Shown here: in pieces, positions 26,299 to 35,150 of the stretch | Layout: each line of letters starts with the position of its first letter | How positions within the stretch are numbered: the first letter of the stretch is position 1 | From: Conexibacter sp. SYSU D00693 | GTDB taxonomy: Bacteria > Actinomycetota > Thermoleophilia > Solirubrobacterales > Solirubrobacteraceae | Length of the DNA: 64,000 bases | Assembly: GCF_017084525.1 (NCBI RefSeq) | Contig: NZ_CP070950.1 | Span: 1,798,001 to 1,862,000, forward strand | Direction of reading: 5' to 3' | The notes under the pieces: model-generated | Databases searched by the model: none | Told to the model about the DNA's origin: nothing | What the model saw: the letters and a program-made list of their open reading frames with translations, nothing else | Position numbers and translations under genes: made by a program

Positions 26299-28146
26299 GT
26301 GGCCGTCCCGACCAAGCGCTCCAAGAAGGCAGCCAGCGCGTCCTGCGCGCCGGCGAAGCCTGCGCGCAAGGCGGCGGCGAAGTCCCGGGGCAAGGCGGCC
26401 ACGAAGAGGGCGAAGGCCGCCGCGAAGAAGGCCAAGGCGAAGTCCGCCGCCGCGGCCCGCGGCGCGAGCGCCGGCGGTGGCGCGAGCGCGACCTCGCTGG
26501 CCAAGCGCCGCGCGGGCCTCGCGGCCGGCAAGGCCAAGGCCGCCTCGGCGGGCTGCGCGCCCACCAGCCGCCGCAAGGCCCTGAAGCAGGTCGTGCAGCA
26601 GATCGCGCCCAAGCCCGCTCCCACGCCGACGCCGGCGCCGGTCACCGCGCCCAAGCCGCCGTCCGTCGCACCGAGCGTCTCCAAGCCGACGCCGGCGACC
26701 CCCCAAAGCGCCCAGAACCCGTCGACCCCGGCGCCGACCGGCTCTACCCTGCCCGCCGCGACGGCGCCGAGCGGCGCCGCGCCAAGCACCACTCCGCCGG
26801 TGTCCACCTCCCCGACCACCTCCGGCTTCGGCCGCCGCGAGGCCGAGCGCCTGCTCTGGCGCGCCGGCTTCGGCCCGCGTCCCGGCGACGTCGATCGCCT
26901 GGTCGCCCTCGGCATGGAGGGCGCGGTGGACAGCCTGCTCAACCCGGGGACCGAGGCGTTCGTCGGGCCTGAGCCGAAGGTCAACGGCAAGGCCCTCGAC
27001 GCCACCGGCACCTGGGGCCACGACCAGCTCCTGCTGATGGACCGCATGGTCCGCTCCACCGACCAGCTGCGCTGGCGGATGGTCCTGGTGTGGCACGACT
27101 GGTTCGCGACGAGCCGCGCGAAGGTCCAGCTCGGCTCGATGCTCGAGCAGGTCGGCCTGTTCTGGATCCACGCGCTCGGCAAGTTCGACGACCTCGCCCG
27201 CGACGTCACCGTCAACCCGGCGATGCTCGACTGGCTCGACGGCATCCGCAACACGCGCACGAGCCCGAACGAGAACTACGCGCGCGAGTTCTTCGAGCTC
27301 TTCACCCTCGGCGCGAACCGCGGTGCCTACACCGAGCAGGACATCCGTGAGGCTGCCCGCGCGCTCACGGGCTGGCGTGCCGACTGGGACGCGAGCACCA
27401 ACCAGTTCGTGGGCTTCCGGTTCGACAGCCGCATCTTCGACCCGGGCCAGAAGACGATCTTCGGCAAGACCGGCGCCTTCGGCTGGCAGGACGTCGTCCG
27501 CCTCGCCGTCGAGCACCCCAAGCACGCCGGCTGGTTCGTCACCCGCCTGTGGAGCGCCTTCGTCGGCGAGCCCGCCGACGCCGGGACGCAGGCCCGCCTC
27601 GAGCAGCTGTACGTGGACGGCGGCCGGCAGGTCAAGCCCGTGCTGCGCGCGATCCTCACCCACCCGCGGTTCTACGCCGGGCCGTCGATGGTCAAGCCCC
27701 CCGTGGTCCAGACGGTGGGCCTCCTGCGCACGCTCGAGCGCGGGATCGACACCGACGTCTGGGCGTGGCTGTCGGACATGAGCGGCCAGGTGCTGCTCGC
27801 GCCGCCCAACGTCGCGGGGTGGGACGAGCGCCGCTGGATGTCCACCGGGACCTGGGCCGGCCGCTGGCACACCGCGACCTTCGCGCTGGCCACGAAGCTC
27901 ATCGACCCCTGGAACGCGGGCACGCCGTACGACGCCGCCGAGACGCCCGCCCAGGCCGTGGACCGCGCCCTCGGCCTGCTCGGCAACCCCACCATCACCA
28001 CCGCCGCGCGCGAGGAGCTCCTGCGCTTCGCCACCGCGTCGGTCTCCCCCACCGCCCCGGACTGGCAGCGTGGACCGCTCCGCGCCATGCGCCAGAACGC
28101 GCTGCGAATGCTCATCGCGACCTCCGGCGACTTCGCCGTCTGCTGA
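26299..28146 (+). CDS. DUF1800 protein with basic histone-like N terminus
   Basis: The 615-residue protein starts at GTG 26299. Residues ~1-75 are a Lys/Ala-rich, histone-H1-like region (KAAAKSRGKAATKRAKAAAK) and ~95-175 a Pro/Thr/Ser linker. From ~180 it is DUF1800 (RREAERLLWRAGFGPRPGDVDRL; MVLVWHDWFATSRAKVQLG; NENYAREFFELFTLG; APPNVAGWDERRWMSTGTW). DUF1800 proteins of unknown function are nearly always paired with a DUF1501 gene, as here. No clear signal peptide is seen; the basic region may bind nucleic acid or envelope polymers. Confidence 0.88.
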   Translation: MAVPTKRSKKAASASCAPAKPARKAAAKSRGKAATKRAKAAAKKAKAKSAAAARGASAGGGASATSLAKRRAGLAAGKAKAASAGCAPTSRRKALKQVVQQIAPKPAPTPTPAPVTAPKPPSVAPSVSKPTPATPQSAQNPSTPAPTGSTLPAATAPSGAAPSTTPPVSTSPTTSGFGRREAERLLWRAGFGPRPGDVDRLVALGMEGAVDSLLNPGTEAFVGPEPKVNGKALDATGTWGHDQLLLMDRMVRSTDQLRWRMVLVWHDWFATSRAKVQLGSMLEQVGLFWIHALGKFDDLARDVTVNPAMLDWLDGIRNTRTSPNENYAREFFELFTLGANRGAYTEQDIREAARALTGWRADWDASTNQFVGFRFDSRIFDPGQKTIFGKTGAFGWQDVVRLAVEHPKHAGWFVTRLWSAFVGEPADAGTQARLEQLYVDGGRQVKPVLRAILTHPRFYAGPSMVKPPVVQTVGLLRTLERGIDTDVWAWLSDMSGQVLLAPPNVAGWDERRWMSTGTWAGRWHTATFALATKLIDPWNAGTPYDAAETPAQAVDRALGLLGNPTITTAAREELLRFATASVSPTAPDWQRGPLRAMRQNALRMLIATSGDFAVC

Positions 28147-28151
28147 TCCCC

Positions 28152-29489
28152 ATGGCCCTCGACCACCGCTGCTGCACCGACTTCGTCCGCGCCGGCCGCG
28201 GCCTGCCCGCCATCGAGGCCGGCATGCCCACCCCCGCCGGCACGGGCCTCACCCGCCGCACGTTCGTGAGCCGCGCCGTCGCCGGCGCGCTCGCCGTCTA
28301 CGGCGCCTCGAAGCTGCCGATCGCGGCCTTCGACGAGGGCATCGCGCAGGCGGCAGGCAGCTCCTCGGGACGCGTGCTGCTCAACGTCTACCTGCCGGGC
28401 GGCATCGACTCGCTCTCGGTGCTCGCGCCGGTCGGCGACCCGCAGTACGAGGCCATGCGCCCGACCCTCAAGCTCGCCGAGGGCGCCGGCGCGGCCTTCA
28501 CCGAGGACCAGCGGCTGATGTGGGCGCCCGCCGCCGACGCCCTGCGGGTGCTCCACGAGGAGGGCAAGGTCTCCGTCCTGCCGGCGATCGGCTACGACGG
28601 CCCGGACAACTCCCACTTCACCTCGCGCCACTTCTACGAGGTGGGCGCGACCGACGCCACCGGCACGACCGGCTGGCTCGGCCGATTCCTCGACCTCCAC
28701 GGGTCCGACGCCAACCCGCTGCAGGGCGTCGCGCTCGACGACACCCTCGCCCCGAGCCTCGCCACGGCGTCCAAGCCGGTGGCCGCGGTCCCCGACACGG
28801 GCGCCTACGACCTCTGGACCTACGGCGTCTCGGACCCGGTGTGGACGGCGGCGCTCGAGTCGGTCAACCGCCTCGGCGGGCTGGCGACCGAGGACCCCGC
28901 CCTGCGCGATGCGCGCACGGCCGCCCTCAGCGTCCAGAAGCTGCGCGCCGACCTCGCCCCGCTCAAGAGCGGCATCACCCCGAAGGCGACGTACCCCAGC
29001 TCCGAGTTCGCGACCCGGCTGAAGAACTTCGCGGCGATGGTCGACCTCGGACTGCCGATCAAGGTCGCCACGGCCTACGGCGTGGGCGGCTACGACACCC
29101 ACGCCGACCAGGCGCGCACGCTCGCGCCGAACCTCAAGGCGACCTGCGACGCGCTCCTCGCGTTCCAGCGCGACCTCGAGGCGCGCGGCATCGCCGACCG
29201 CGTCCTGGTCCAGGTCTGGTCGGAGTTCGGCCGCCGCGCCAAGCAGAACGACACGGGCACCGACCACGGCGCCGCCGGCATCGGGTTCGTCATCGGCACC
29301 CGCGCCAAGGGCACGATGGTCGGCGAGTTCCCCGGGCTGGCGACGCTGGACCCGTACGGCAACCTGCGCGCGACGAGCGACTTCCGCGCGGTGTACTGCT
29401 CGCTGCTGGAGCAGTGGATGGGCGTCGACGCGGCGCCCGTCATCCCGGGCGCGGCTGCATTCGCGCGCCCGGCGCTGGTGCGCACCTGA
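28152..29489 (+). CDS. DUF1501 (sulfatase-like) exported protein
   Basis: The 445-residue protein, ATG 28152, lies 5 bp behind its DUF1800 partner. A twin-arginine signal is visible (TRRTFVSRAVAGALAVYGAS, residues 34-53), so it is probably exported folded. The DUF1501 region includes LLNVYLPGGIDSLSVLAP, DNSHFTSRHFYEVG, GVGGYDTHADQ and VQVWSEFGRRAKQNDTGTDHGAAG, where the Asp/His residues suggest a metal site of the alkaline-phosphatase superfamily. The substrate is unknown. Confidence 0.9.
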   Translation: MALDHRCCTDFVRAGRGLPAIEAGMPTPAGTGLTRRTFVSRAVAGALAVYGASKLPIAAFDEGIAQAAGSSSGRVLLNVYLPGGIDSLSVLAPVGDPQYEAMRPTLKLAEGAGAAFTEDQRLMWAPAADALRVLHEEGKVSVLPAIGYDGPDNSHFTSRHFYEVGATDATGTTGWLGRFLDLHGSDANPLQGVALDDTLAPSLATASKPVAAVPDTGAYDLWTYGVSDPVWTAALESVNRLGGLATEDPALRDARTAALSVQKLRADLAPLKSGITPKATYPSSEFATRLKNFAAMVDLGLPIKVATAYGVGGYDTHADQARTLAPNLKATCDALLAFQRDLEARGIADRVLVQVWSEFGRRAKQNDTGTDHGAAGIGFVIGTRAKGTMVGEFPGLATLDPYGNLRATSDFRAVYCSLLEQWMGVDAAPVIPGAAAFARPALVRT

Positions 29490-29517
29490 GCGCCGGTGCT
29501 TCAATCGGGGGTCTCCC

Positions 29518-31542
29518 ATGGAGCGCGCGAGCCTTCCCGAGACCGAGACCGACGACCGCGACCCCGGCGCGGTGACCCCGCCGCCCGGCGCCAACGGCCA
29601 TCCGCCGCGCATGGGCGCGATGGACCCCGGCCGGGTCGAGCACCGCGACACGACGCCGTTCGTCGAGCGCACGCCGATGGCGTCGCCGTTCCCGCCGATC
29701 GCGGACTACGGCTTCCTCAGCGACTGCCACACCGGCGCGCTCGTCGCGCCCGACGGCACGGTCGAGTGGCTCTGCCCGCCGCGCTTCGACGCCCCGAGCG
29801 TCTTCGCCGCCATCCTCGACCGCAGCGCCGGCGGCTTCCGCCTGGGCCCCAGCGCGATGGGCGTCCCGGCCGGCCGGCGCTACGAGCCCGGCACGATGAT
29901 CCTCGAGACCACGTGGGCGACGTCCACGGGGTGGCTCATCGTCCGCGACGCGCTCGTCATCGGGCCGTGGCGGGAGCGCACGATGGGCACCTCCACCGCC
30001 CACACGCGCCCGCCGACCGACTACGAGGCCCACCACGTCCTCGTGCGCACGATCCAGTGCATCCACGGGCAGGCCCAGATCGAGCTGCTCTGCGAGCCCA
30101 TGTTCGACTACGGCCGCAACCCCGCCACGTGGGCGGCGGTGGAGAACGACCCGTACGCGCTGGACGCCACCGACGGCACCCGGACGCTGCGGCTGATGAG
30201 CGACCTCAACATGGGCGTCGAGGGCGGCATGGTCCGCGCGCGCCACCGCCTCGAGAAGGGCGAGACGCGCTTCTGCGCGCTGTCGTGGTCGCGGCTGCTC
30301 GACGGCCCGCGCACGGCCGAGCAGGCCACCCAGGCGCTGCAGTCGACCTCGGAGTACTGGCGCGGCTGGATCGCGGACGGCAAGTTCCCCGACCACCGCT
30401 GGCGCGGCCACCTCGAGCGCAGCGCGCTGACCCTGAAGGGCCTCACCTACGCGCCGACCGGCGCCCTGGTCGCCGCGCCGACGACGTCGCTGCCCGAGAC
30501 CCCGGGCGGCACCCGCAACTGGGACTACCGCTTCACCTGGATGCGCGACGCGACGTTCACCCTGTGGGGGCTGCACTCGCTCGGCCTCAACTGGGAGGCC
30601 GACGACTTCATCCAGTTCGTCGCCGACCTCGGCCGCGACGAGGACGGCGCCCTGCAGATCATGTACGGCATCGGCGGCGAGCGCACGCTCGAGGAGTCGA
30701 CGCTCGACCACCTCACGGGCTACGAGGGCGCGCGGCCGGTGCGCATCGGCAACGACGCCTACCACCAGCGCCAGAACGACGTCTTCGGCGCGGTGCTGGA
30801 CTCCCTGTGGCTGCACGCCAAGGAGTACGGCCACAACTCCGCGCGGCTGTGGCCGGTCATCCACGACCAGGTCGAGCAGGCCATCGCGAGCTGGCAGCTG
30901 CCCGACCAGGGCATCTGGGAGGCCCGCTCGGAGCCCAAGCACTACGTCTCGAGCAAGCTCATGTGCTGGGTGGCGCTCGACCGCGGTGCGCGCCTGGCCG
31001 GCCGGCGCGGCAAGGAGGACCTCGCCGACCGCTGGCGCCTCGTGGCCAACCAGATCCACGCCGAGATCTGCGAGAAGGGCGTCGACGACCGCGGCGTGTT
31101 CACCCAGGCCTACGGCACGAACGCCCTCGACGCGTCGAACCTCCTCATCCCGCTCGTGCGCTTCCTGCCCCACGACGACGAGCGGGTGCGCAACACCGTC
31201 CTGGCCATCGCCGACGAGCTCACGGAGAACGGCCTGGTCCTGCGCTACCGCGTCGGGGAGACCGACGACGGCGTGGGCGGCGAGGAGGGCACGTTCCTCA
31301 TCTGCTCGTTCTGGCTCGTGAGCGCGCTGCTGGAGATCGGCGAGCGCAAGCGCGGCCGCCAGCTCTGCGAGCGGCTGCTCTCGCACTCGTCGTCGCTGGA
31401 CCTCTACGCGGAGGAGCTCGACGCGGCCACGGGACGCCACCTGGGCAACTTCCCGCAGGCGTTCACGCACCTCGCGCTCATCAACGCGGTCATGCACGTG
31501 ATCCGCGACGAGGAGCTCAACCCGCTCGCCACGTCCACGTAG
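29518..31542 (+). CDS. Glycoside hydrolase family 15 (glucoamylase/trehalase-like)
   Basis: The 674-residue protein has a non-conserved N-terminal extension; conservation starts near MASPFPPIADYGFLSDCHTGAL, so ATG 29677 is an alternative start. The N-terminal beta-sandwich contains GTVEWLCPPRFDAPSVFAAILD and the (alpha/alpha)6 barrel contains GTRNWDYRFTWMRDATFTLWGL and IWEARSEPKHYVSSKLMCWVALDRG. This pattern is closest to the actinobacterial GH15 enzymes that act on trehalose or alpha-glucans. No signal peptide is seen, so it is probably cytoplasmic. Confidence 0.9.
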   Translation: MERASLPETETDDRDPGAVTPPPGANGHPPRMGAMDPGRVEHRDTTPFVERTPMASPFPPIADYGFLSDCHTGALVAPDGTVEWLCPPRFDAPSVFAAILDRSAGGFRLGPSAMGVPAGRRYEPGTMILETTWATSTGWLIVRDALVIGPWRERTMGTSTAHTRPPTDYEAHHVLVRTIQCIHGQAQIELLCEPMFDYGRNPATWAAVENDPYALDATDGTRTLRLMSDLNMGVEGGMVRARHRLEKGETRFCALSWSRLLDGPRTAEQATQALQSTSEYWRGWIADGKFPDHRWRGHLERSALTLKGLTYAPTGALVAAPTTSLPETPGGTRNWDYRFTWMRDATFTLWGLHSLGLNWEADDFIQFVADLGRDEDGALQIMYGIGGERTLEESTLDHLTGYEGARPVRIGNDAYHQRQNDVFGAVLDSLWLHAKEYGHNSARLWPVIHDQVEQAIASWQLPDQGIWEARSEPKHYVSSKLMCWVALDRGARLAGRRGKEDLADRWRLVANQIHAEICEKGVDDRGVFTQAYGTNALDASNLLIPLVRFLPHDDERVRNTVLAIADELTENGLVLRYRVGETDDGVGGEEGTFLICSFWLVSALLEIGERKRGRQLCERLLSHSSSLDLYAEELDAATGRHLGNFPQAFTHLALINAVMHVIRDEELNPLATST

Positions 31543-31554
31543 GCCGCGCGTCCG

Positions 31555-32889
31555 CTAGGCGCTCAGCAGGACCGGCGCCGCGGAACCGCGGTCGAGCTTG
31601 ACCACGATCGCCACGCGGCGGCTGTGGCCGGGCCGGCCGACCCAGAGCCTGAACCGCCGGTCCCTGGGGAGGCGGACGGTCCGGGTGACCTTGCGGTCGC
31701 CGTGGCTCACGGTGACGGCGAGCTTCGCGCCGGCGGTCCTGCCCGGGCCGGTCACGGAGCCCTCGATGCGCACGCGGCTGCCCTTGCGCTGGGCCTTCGC
31801 GTGGACGACGAGCTTGGGCTTGGCCCCGATGCGCGAGCTGAGCGCGGCGGCGGCCTGCCCGACGTCGGCGCCCGGCGGGCGGCCGAAGGCCTGGGCGAAG
31901 CGCAGCCGGCCGTCGGCCCCGATGGCGATGCCGACCCCGAGCTCGGTGAAGGCCGGGTCGAGCAGCGTGTGGCGGTGCGTCGGACTGGCCATCCACGCCT
32001 GGATGACCTCGTAGGCCGTGCTCTGGCCCCAGGCGAGGTTCTCGCCCCACGCGGCAGCGGCGTAGCCGACGGTCGCCAGGCGGTCCTCGAACGTCACGCC
32101 CGCCGGCGTGGGCGGCGGGGCGTTGTGCGCGAAGAAGCCGCGGCGCGCCATGTCGGCGGCGTGGCCCTCGGCCTCCTGGTCGAGCTGGCCGTCGACGCCG
32201 AGGCGCCCGTCCATCCCCGCCTCGCGGCGCTGCGCGTCGGTGAGGCAGCGCAGGGCCGCCTCGACGCGCGCCCTCGTGGCGGCGGAGAACTCGAGGCCGG
32301 CGTCGTCGCAGACCGTCGGCGGGACGGGGACCTTGGCCGAGGCGGGCAGCGCGGCGTCCAGCGCCTTGGCGTTCGCGGCGCTCTGGCTCGTGCCCGTCGA
32401 GGTGTTCGGGCGGCTCGTGGTGCCGCCGGTCGGGCTCGGGGACGGGATGCCGCTCGAGCCCGCGTACGGGTCGCTCTGGGGGCCCGAGCCGGGCTTGCCG
32501 GGCTTGCCCGAGCCGCTGGGCACCGTCGTCGTGGGCGTCGTCGACGTGGTCGTCGTCGGCGGCGGCGGGTCCTGCGTCGTCGTGGTCGGCGGCGGCGGGT
32601 CCTGCGTCGTGGTCGTCGTCGGCGGCGGGTCCGGCGTCGTCGTCGTGGTGCCCGTGGTCGTGGTCGTGGGGTCCGTCGTCGTCGTGGTCGACGGGTCGGT
32701 CGTCGTGCCGGTGGTCGGGCAGGTCGACGGGTCGGTCGCCGTGTCCGTGCAGGTCGGCGGCGCGTCGTCGGCCGCGGCCATGCCGACCGCGAGCCCGGCA
32801 CCGCCCACCGCGGCCCCACTGACGACGAGCGCGATCGACGTCGCGCGGCGCAGGCGCCCCGCCTGGCCCTTCCCTGGGTGACCCCCCAC
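31555..32889 (-). CDS. Secreted CAP-domain (SCP/PR1-like) protein with Thr/Pro linker
   Basis: GTG 32889 gives 444 residues with a signal peptide (RRATSIALVVSGAAVGGAGLAVGMAAADD). A ~90-residue Thr/Pro linker with QDPPPPTTTT repeats leads to the CAP domain (residues ~245-365): AADMARRGFFAHN, YAAAAWGENLAWG, AWMASPTHRHTLLDPAFTELGVG. A C-terminal beta domain rich in basic residues (GDRKVTRTVRLPRDRRFRLWV) may bind the envelope. Bacterial CAP proteins are secreted or wall-associated; their activity is uncertain. It converges on the GH15 gene. Confidence 0.88.
   Translation of the reverse strand: MGGHPGKGQAGRLRRATSIALVVSGAAVGGAGLAVGMAAADDAPPTCTDTATDPSTCPTTGTTTDPSTTTTTDPTTTTTGTTTTTPDPPPTTTTTQDPPPPTTTTQDPPPPTTTTSTTPTTTVPSGSGKPGKPGSGPQSDPYAGSSGIPSPSPTGGTTSRPNTSTGTSQSAANAKALDAALPASAKVPVPPTVCDDAGLEFSAATRARVEAALRCLTDAQRREAGMDGRLGVDGQLDQEAEGHAADMARRGFFAHNAPPPTPAGVTFEDRLATVGYAAAAWGENLAWGQSTAYEVIQAWMASPTHRHTLLDPAFTELGVGIAIGADGRLRFAQAFGRPPGADVGQAAAALSSRIGAKPKLVVHAKAQRKGSRVRIEGSVTGPGRTAGAKLAVTVSHGDRKVTRTVRLPRDRRFRLWVGRPGHSRRVAIVVKLDRGSAAPVLLSA
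32551..32640. repeat. Three tandem 30-bp repeats in the CAP-protein linker
   Basis: Positions 32551-32580, 32581-32610 and 32611-32640 are near-identical 30-bp units carrying GGCGGGTCC, which on the coding strand specify the decapeptide QDPPPPTTTT with variants. Copy number is likely to vary between strains. Confidence 0.75.
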
Positions 32890-33037
32890 GGCCGGGATGG
32901 TCGCAGAGGTCCGCGGGGCACGGGTACGGCTGACCACACGATCGTCACCACGCCAGGCATCTCCCTGGTCGAGCGCCGACGCGCCAACTCCGCAATCCGG
33001 ACTGGATCTGACCGCGAAGAGCTTGAGGATGTCCAGC

Positions 33038-35113
33038 ATGCTCGGGGCGGCGAAGACGGCGACGTGCGAGCTCGAGGACGTGCGGGAGCGCACCCTCGGC
33101 CTGGTGGCGCACCTGAGCGACGCCGAGCTCGAGCGCCAGGTCACGCCGTTCATGTCGCCGCTGGTGTGGGACCTCGCCCACATCGCCGCCTTCGAGGAGC
33201 TCTGGCTGGCCCATCGCCACGGCGGCCTGCCCCTCCTGCACCCGGAGCTCGCGGCGACCTACGACGCCTTCGAGACGCCGCGCGCCGTGCGCGGCGAGGT
33301 CGAGCACCTCGACCCGGCCGGCGCCCGGGCCTACCTCGGCGAGGTCCGGGCGCGGGTGCGCGAGGTCCTCGAGCGCCGCGGCCCCGACCCCGTGCTGCAC
33401 GAGCTCGTCCTGCGCCACGAGCTCCAGCACACCGAGACGATGCTGCAGGCCATGCGCCTGGGCGGCCTGCTGCCGCCCGGCTTCGGCCACCTCGCCGCCC
33501 TGGCCGGGCCGTCGGACTGGGTCGAGGTCCCGGCCGCGACCGCCACGATCGGCGCGGGGACCGACGGCTTCTCCTACGACAACGAGCGGCCGCGCCACCC
33601 GGTCGAGCTCGGGGCCTTCGAGATCGCCCGCCGGCCCGTCACCAACGGCGCCTGGCTCGAGTTCACCGCCGACGGCGGCTACGCGCGGCGCGAGCTGTGG
33701 AGCGCCGAGGGGTGGGCGTGGCGGGCCGCCGAGGGCGTCGAGGGCCACGTCGACGCCCACCTCGAGGACCCGCTGGCGCCGGTCTGCTGCGTCAGCGCGC
33801 ACGAGGCCGACGCGTTCGCCCGCTGGGCCGGCGCGCGCCTGCCCACGGAGGCCGAGTGGGAGCACGCGGCGGCCACGGGCGCCGTGGAGGACACGGGCCT
33901 GGTGTGGGAGTGGACGTCGAGCACGTTCGGCGGCTACCCCGGCTTCGTCGCCGAGCCCTACCGCGAGTACTCGGAGGTCTTCTTCGACGACGGCTACCGC
34001 GTCCTGCGCGGCGGCTCGTGGGCCACCGACCCGCGGGTGGCCGGGACCACGTTCCGCAACTGGGACCTCCCGGTGCGCCGCCAGCTCTTCGCCGGCCTGC
34101 GCCTGGCGCGCGACCCGCAGACCCCGACGTGCTCGCGCGACGGCGCCGTCACGATCCGCCAGCTCCTGGGCCGCGACGACGAGCGCGCGCTGGCCGACGA
34201 CGCGCTCGACGGGCTCACCCAGCCCTTCAAGGAGCTCGCGCCCAAGCACCTCTACGACGCGCGCGGCGCGGAGCTGTTCGACGCGATCTGCGACCTGCCC
34301 GAGTACTACCCGACGCGCGCCGAGCGCCGGCTGCTCGAGGTCCACAGCGCCACGATCGCCCGGCGCACCGCAGCGACGGAGCTCGTCGAGCTCGGCTCGG
34401 GGACCGCGGCCAAGAGCCGCCTGCTGCTGCGGGCGATGCACGAGGCGGGCCGCCTGCGCCGCTACGTGCCGATCGACGTGACCGAGTCGATGGTCCGGCG
34501 CACGGGCGAGGAGCTCGTGGACGAGCTGCCCGGCCTCGAGGTCCACGGCATCGTGGGCGACTTCGAGCGCCACCTCGGCCACGTGCCCGCCACCCTCGGC
34601 GACCGCCTCGTCGCGTTCCTCGGCGGGACGATCGGCAACTTCACGCCCGGCACGCGACGGCGCTTCCTGCGCCGGCTGGCCCAGCTCGCCGGGCCCCAGG
34701 GCCGGCTGCTCGTCGGCTGCGACCTCGTCAAGGACGTCGCGACCGTCGAGGCGGCCTACGACGACGCGGCGGGGGTCACGGCGCAGTTCAACCGCAACGC
34801 GCTGCACGTCCTGAACCGGGAGCTGGGGGCGGACTTCGACGTCGACGCCTTCGAGCACGTCGCGTTCTTCGACCGCGAGCACGAGTGGATCGAGATGCGC
34901 CTGCGCGCGACGCGGCCGATGCGCGTCCACGTGGCGGCGCTCGACCTCGACGTGCACTTCGCCGCGGGCGAGGAGCTGCGCACGGAGATCAGCGCGAAGT
35001 TCACGCCGCAGCGTCTCGAGGCCGACCTCGCCGCCGCGGGGCTCGAGCTCGAGGAGCTCTTCGTCGACGAGGAGGGCTTCGCGCTGGCGCTCGCGCGCCG
35101 CGCGGCGAAGTAG
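33038..35113 (+). CDS. egtBD: EgtB-EgtD fusion for ergothioneine biosynthesis
   Basis: The 691-residue protein joins two steps. Residues 1-~150 are DinB-like with the iron ligands H48 and HELQHTE (H127, H131), and ~160-370 form the formylglycine-enzyme-like sulfoxide synthase domain (GLVWEWTSSTFGGY, RVLRGGSWATDP). Residues ~371-691 are the SAM-dependent histidine Na-methyltransferase EgtD (PKHLYDARGAELFDAICDLP, ELGSGTAAKSRLLL, FLGGTIGNFTPGTR). It would methylate histidine to hercynine and attach sulfur. ATG 33038 is chosen because TTGAGG lies 9 nt upstream; ATG 33029 is possible. egtA, egtC and egtE are not in this window. Confidence 0.93.
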   Translation: MLGAAKTATCELEDVRERTLGLVAHLSDAELERQVTPFMSPLVWDLAHIAAFEELWLAHRHGGLPLLHPELAATYDAFETPRAVRGEVEHLDPAGARAYLGEVRARVREVLERRGPDPVLHELVLRHELQHTETMLQAMRLGGLLPPGFGHLAALAGPSDWVEVPAATATIGAGTDGFSYDNERPRHPVELGAFEIARRPVTNGAWLEFTADGGYARRELWSAEGWAWRAAEGVEGHVDAHLEDPLAPVCCVSAHEADAFARWAGARLPTEAEWEHAAATGAVEDTGLVWEWTSSTFGGYPGFVAEPYREYSEVFFDDGYRVLRGGSWATDPRVAGTTFRNWDLPVRRQLFAGLRLARDPQTPTCSRDGAVTIRQLLGRDDERALADDALDGLTQPFKELAPKHLYDARGAELFDAICDLPEYYPTRAERRLLEVHSATIARRTAATELVELGSGTAAKSRLLLRAMHEAGRLRRYVPIDVTESMVRRTGEELVDELPGLEVHGIVGDFERHLGHVPATLGDRLVAFLGGTIGNFTPGTRRRFLRRLAQLAGPQGRLLVGCDLVKDVATVEAAYDDAAGVTAQFNRNALHVLNRELGADFDVDAFEHVAFFDREHEWIEMRLRATRPMRVHVAALDLDVHFAAGEELRTEISAKFTPQRLEADLAAAGLELEELFVDEEGFALALARRAAK

Positions 35114-35115
35114 GA

Positions 35116-35131
35116 AGTGGCGCGCGCCACT
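35116..35131. promoter_or_regulatory. 16-bp perfect palindrome before the SDR gene
   Basis: AGTGGCGC-GCGCCACT starts 2 bp after the egtBD stop. It covers the position expected for a -35 element relative to the TAGGGT at 35139-35144, so it may be an operator for the SDR gene; a terminator for egtBD is the alternative, but no loop or T-run is present. Confidence 0.5.
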
Positions 35132-35138
35132 CCTCGTC

Positions 35139-35144
35139 TAGGGT
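35139..35144 (+). promoter_or_regulatory. Candidate -10 element (TAGGGT) for the SDR gene
   Basis: TAGGGT ends 6 nt before the ATG at 35151. The spacing implies a leaderless mRNA starting at the A of the ATG. Confidence 0.5.
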
Positions 35145-35150
35145 GGCGCC

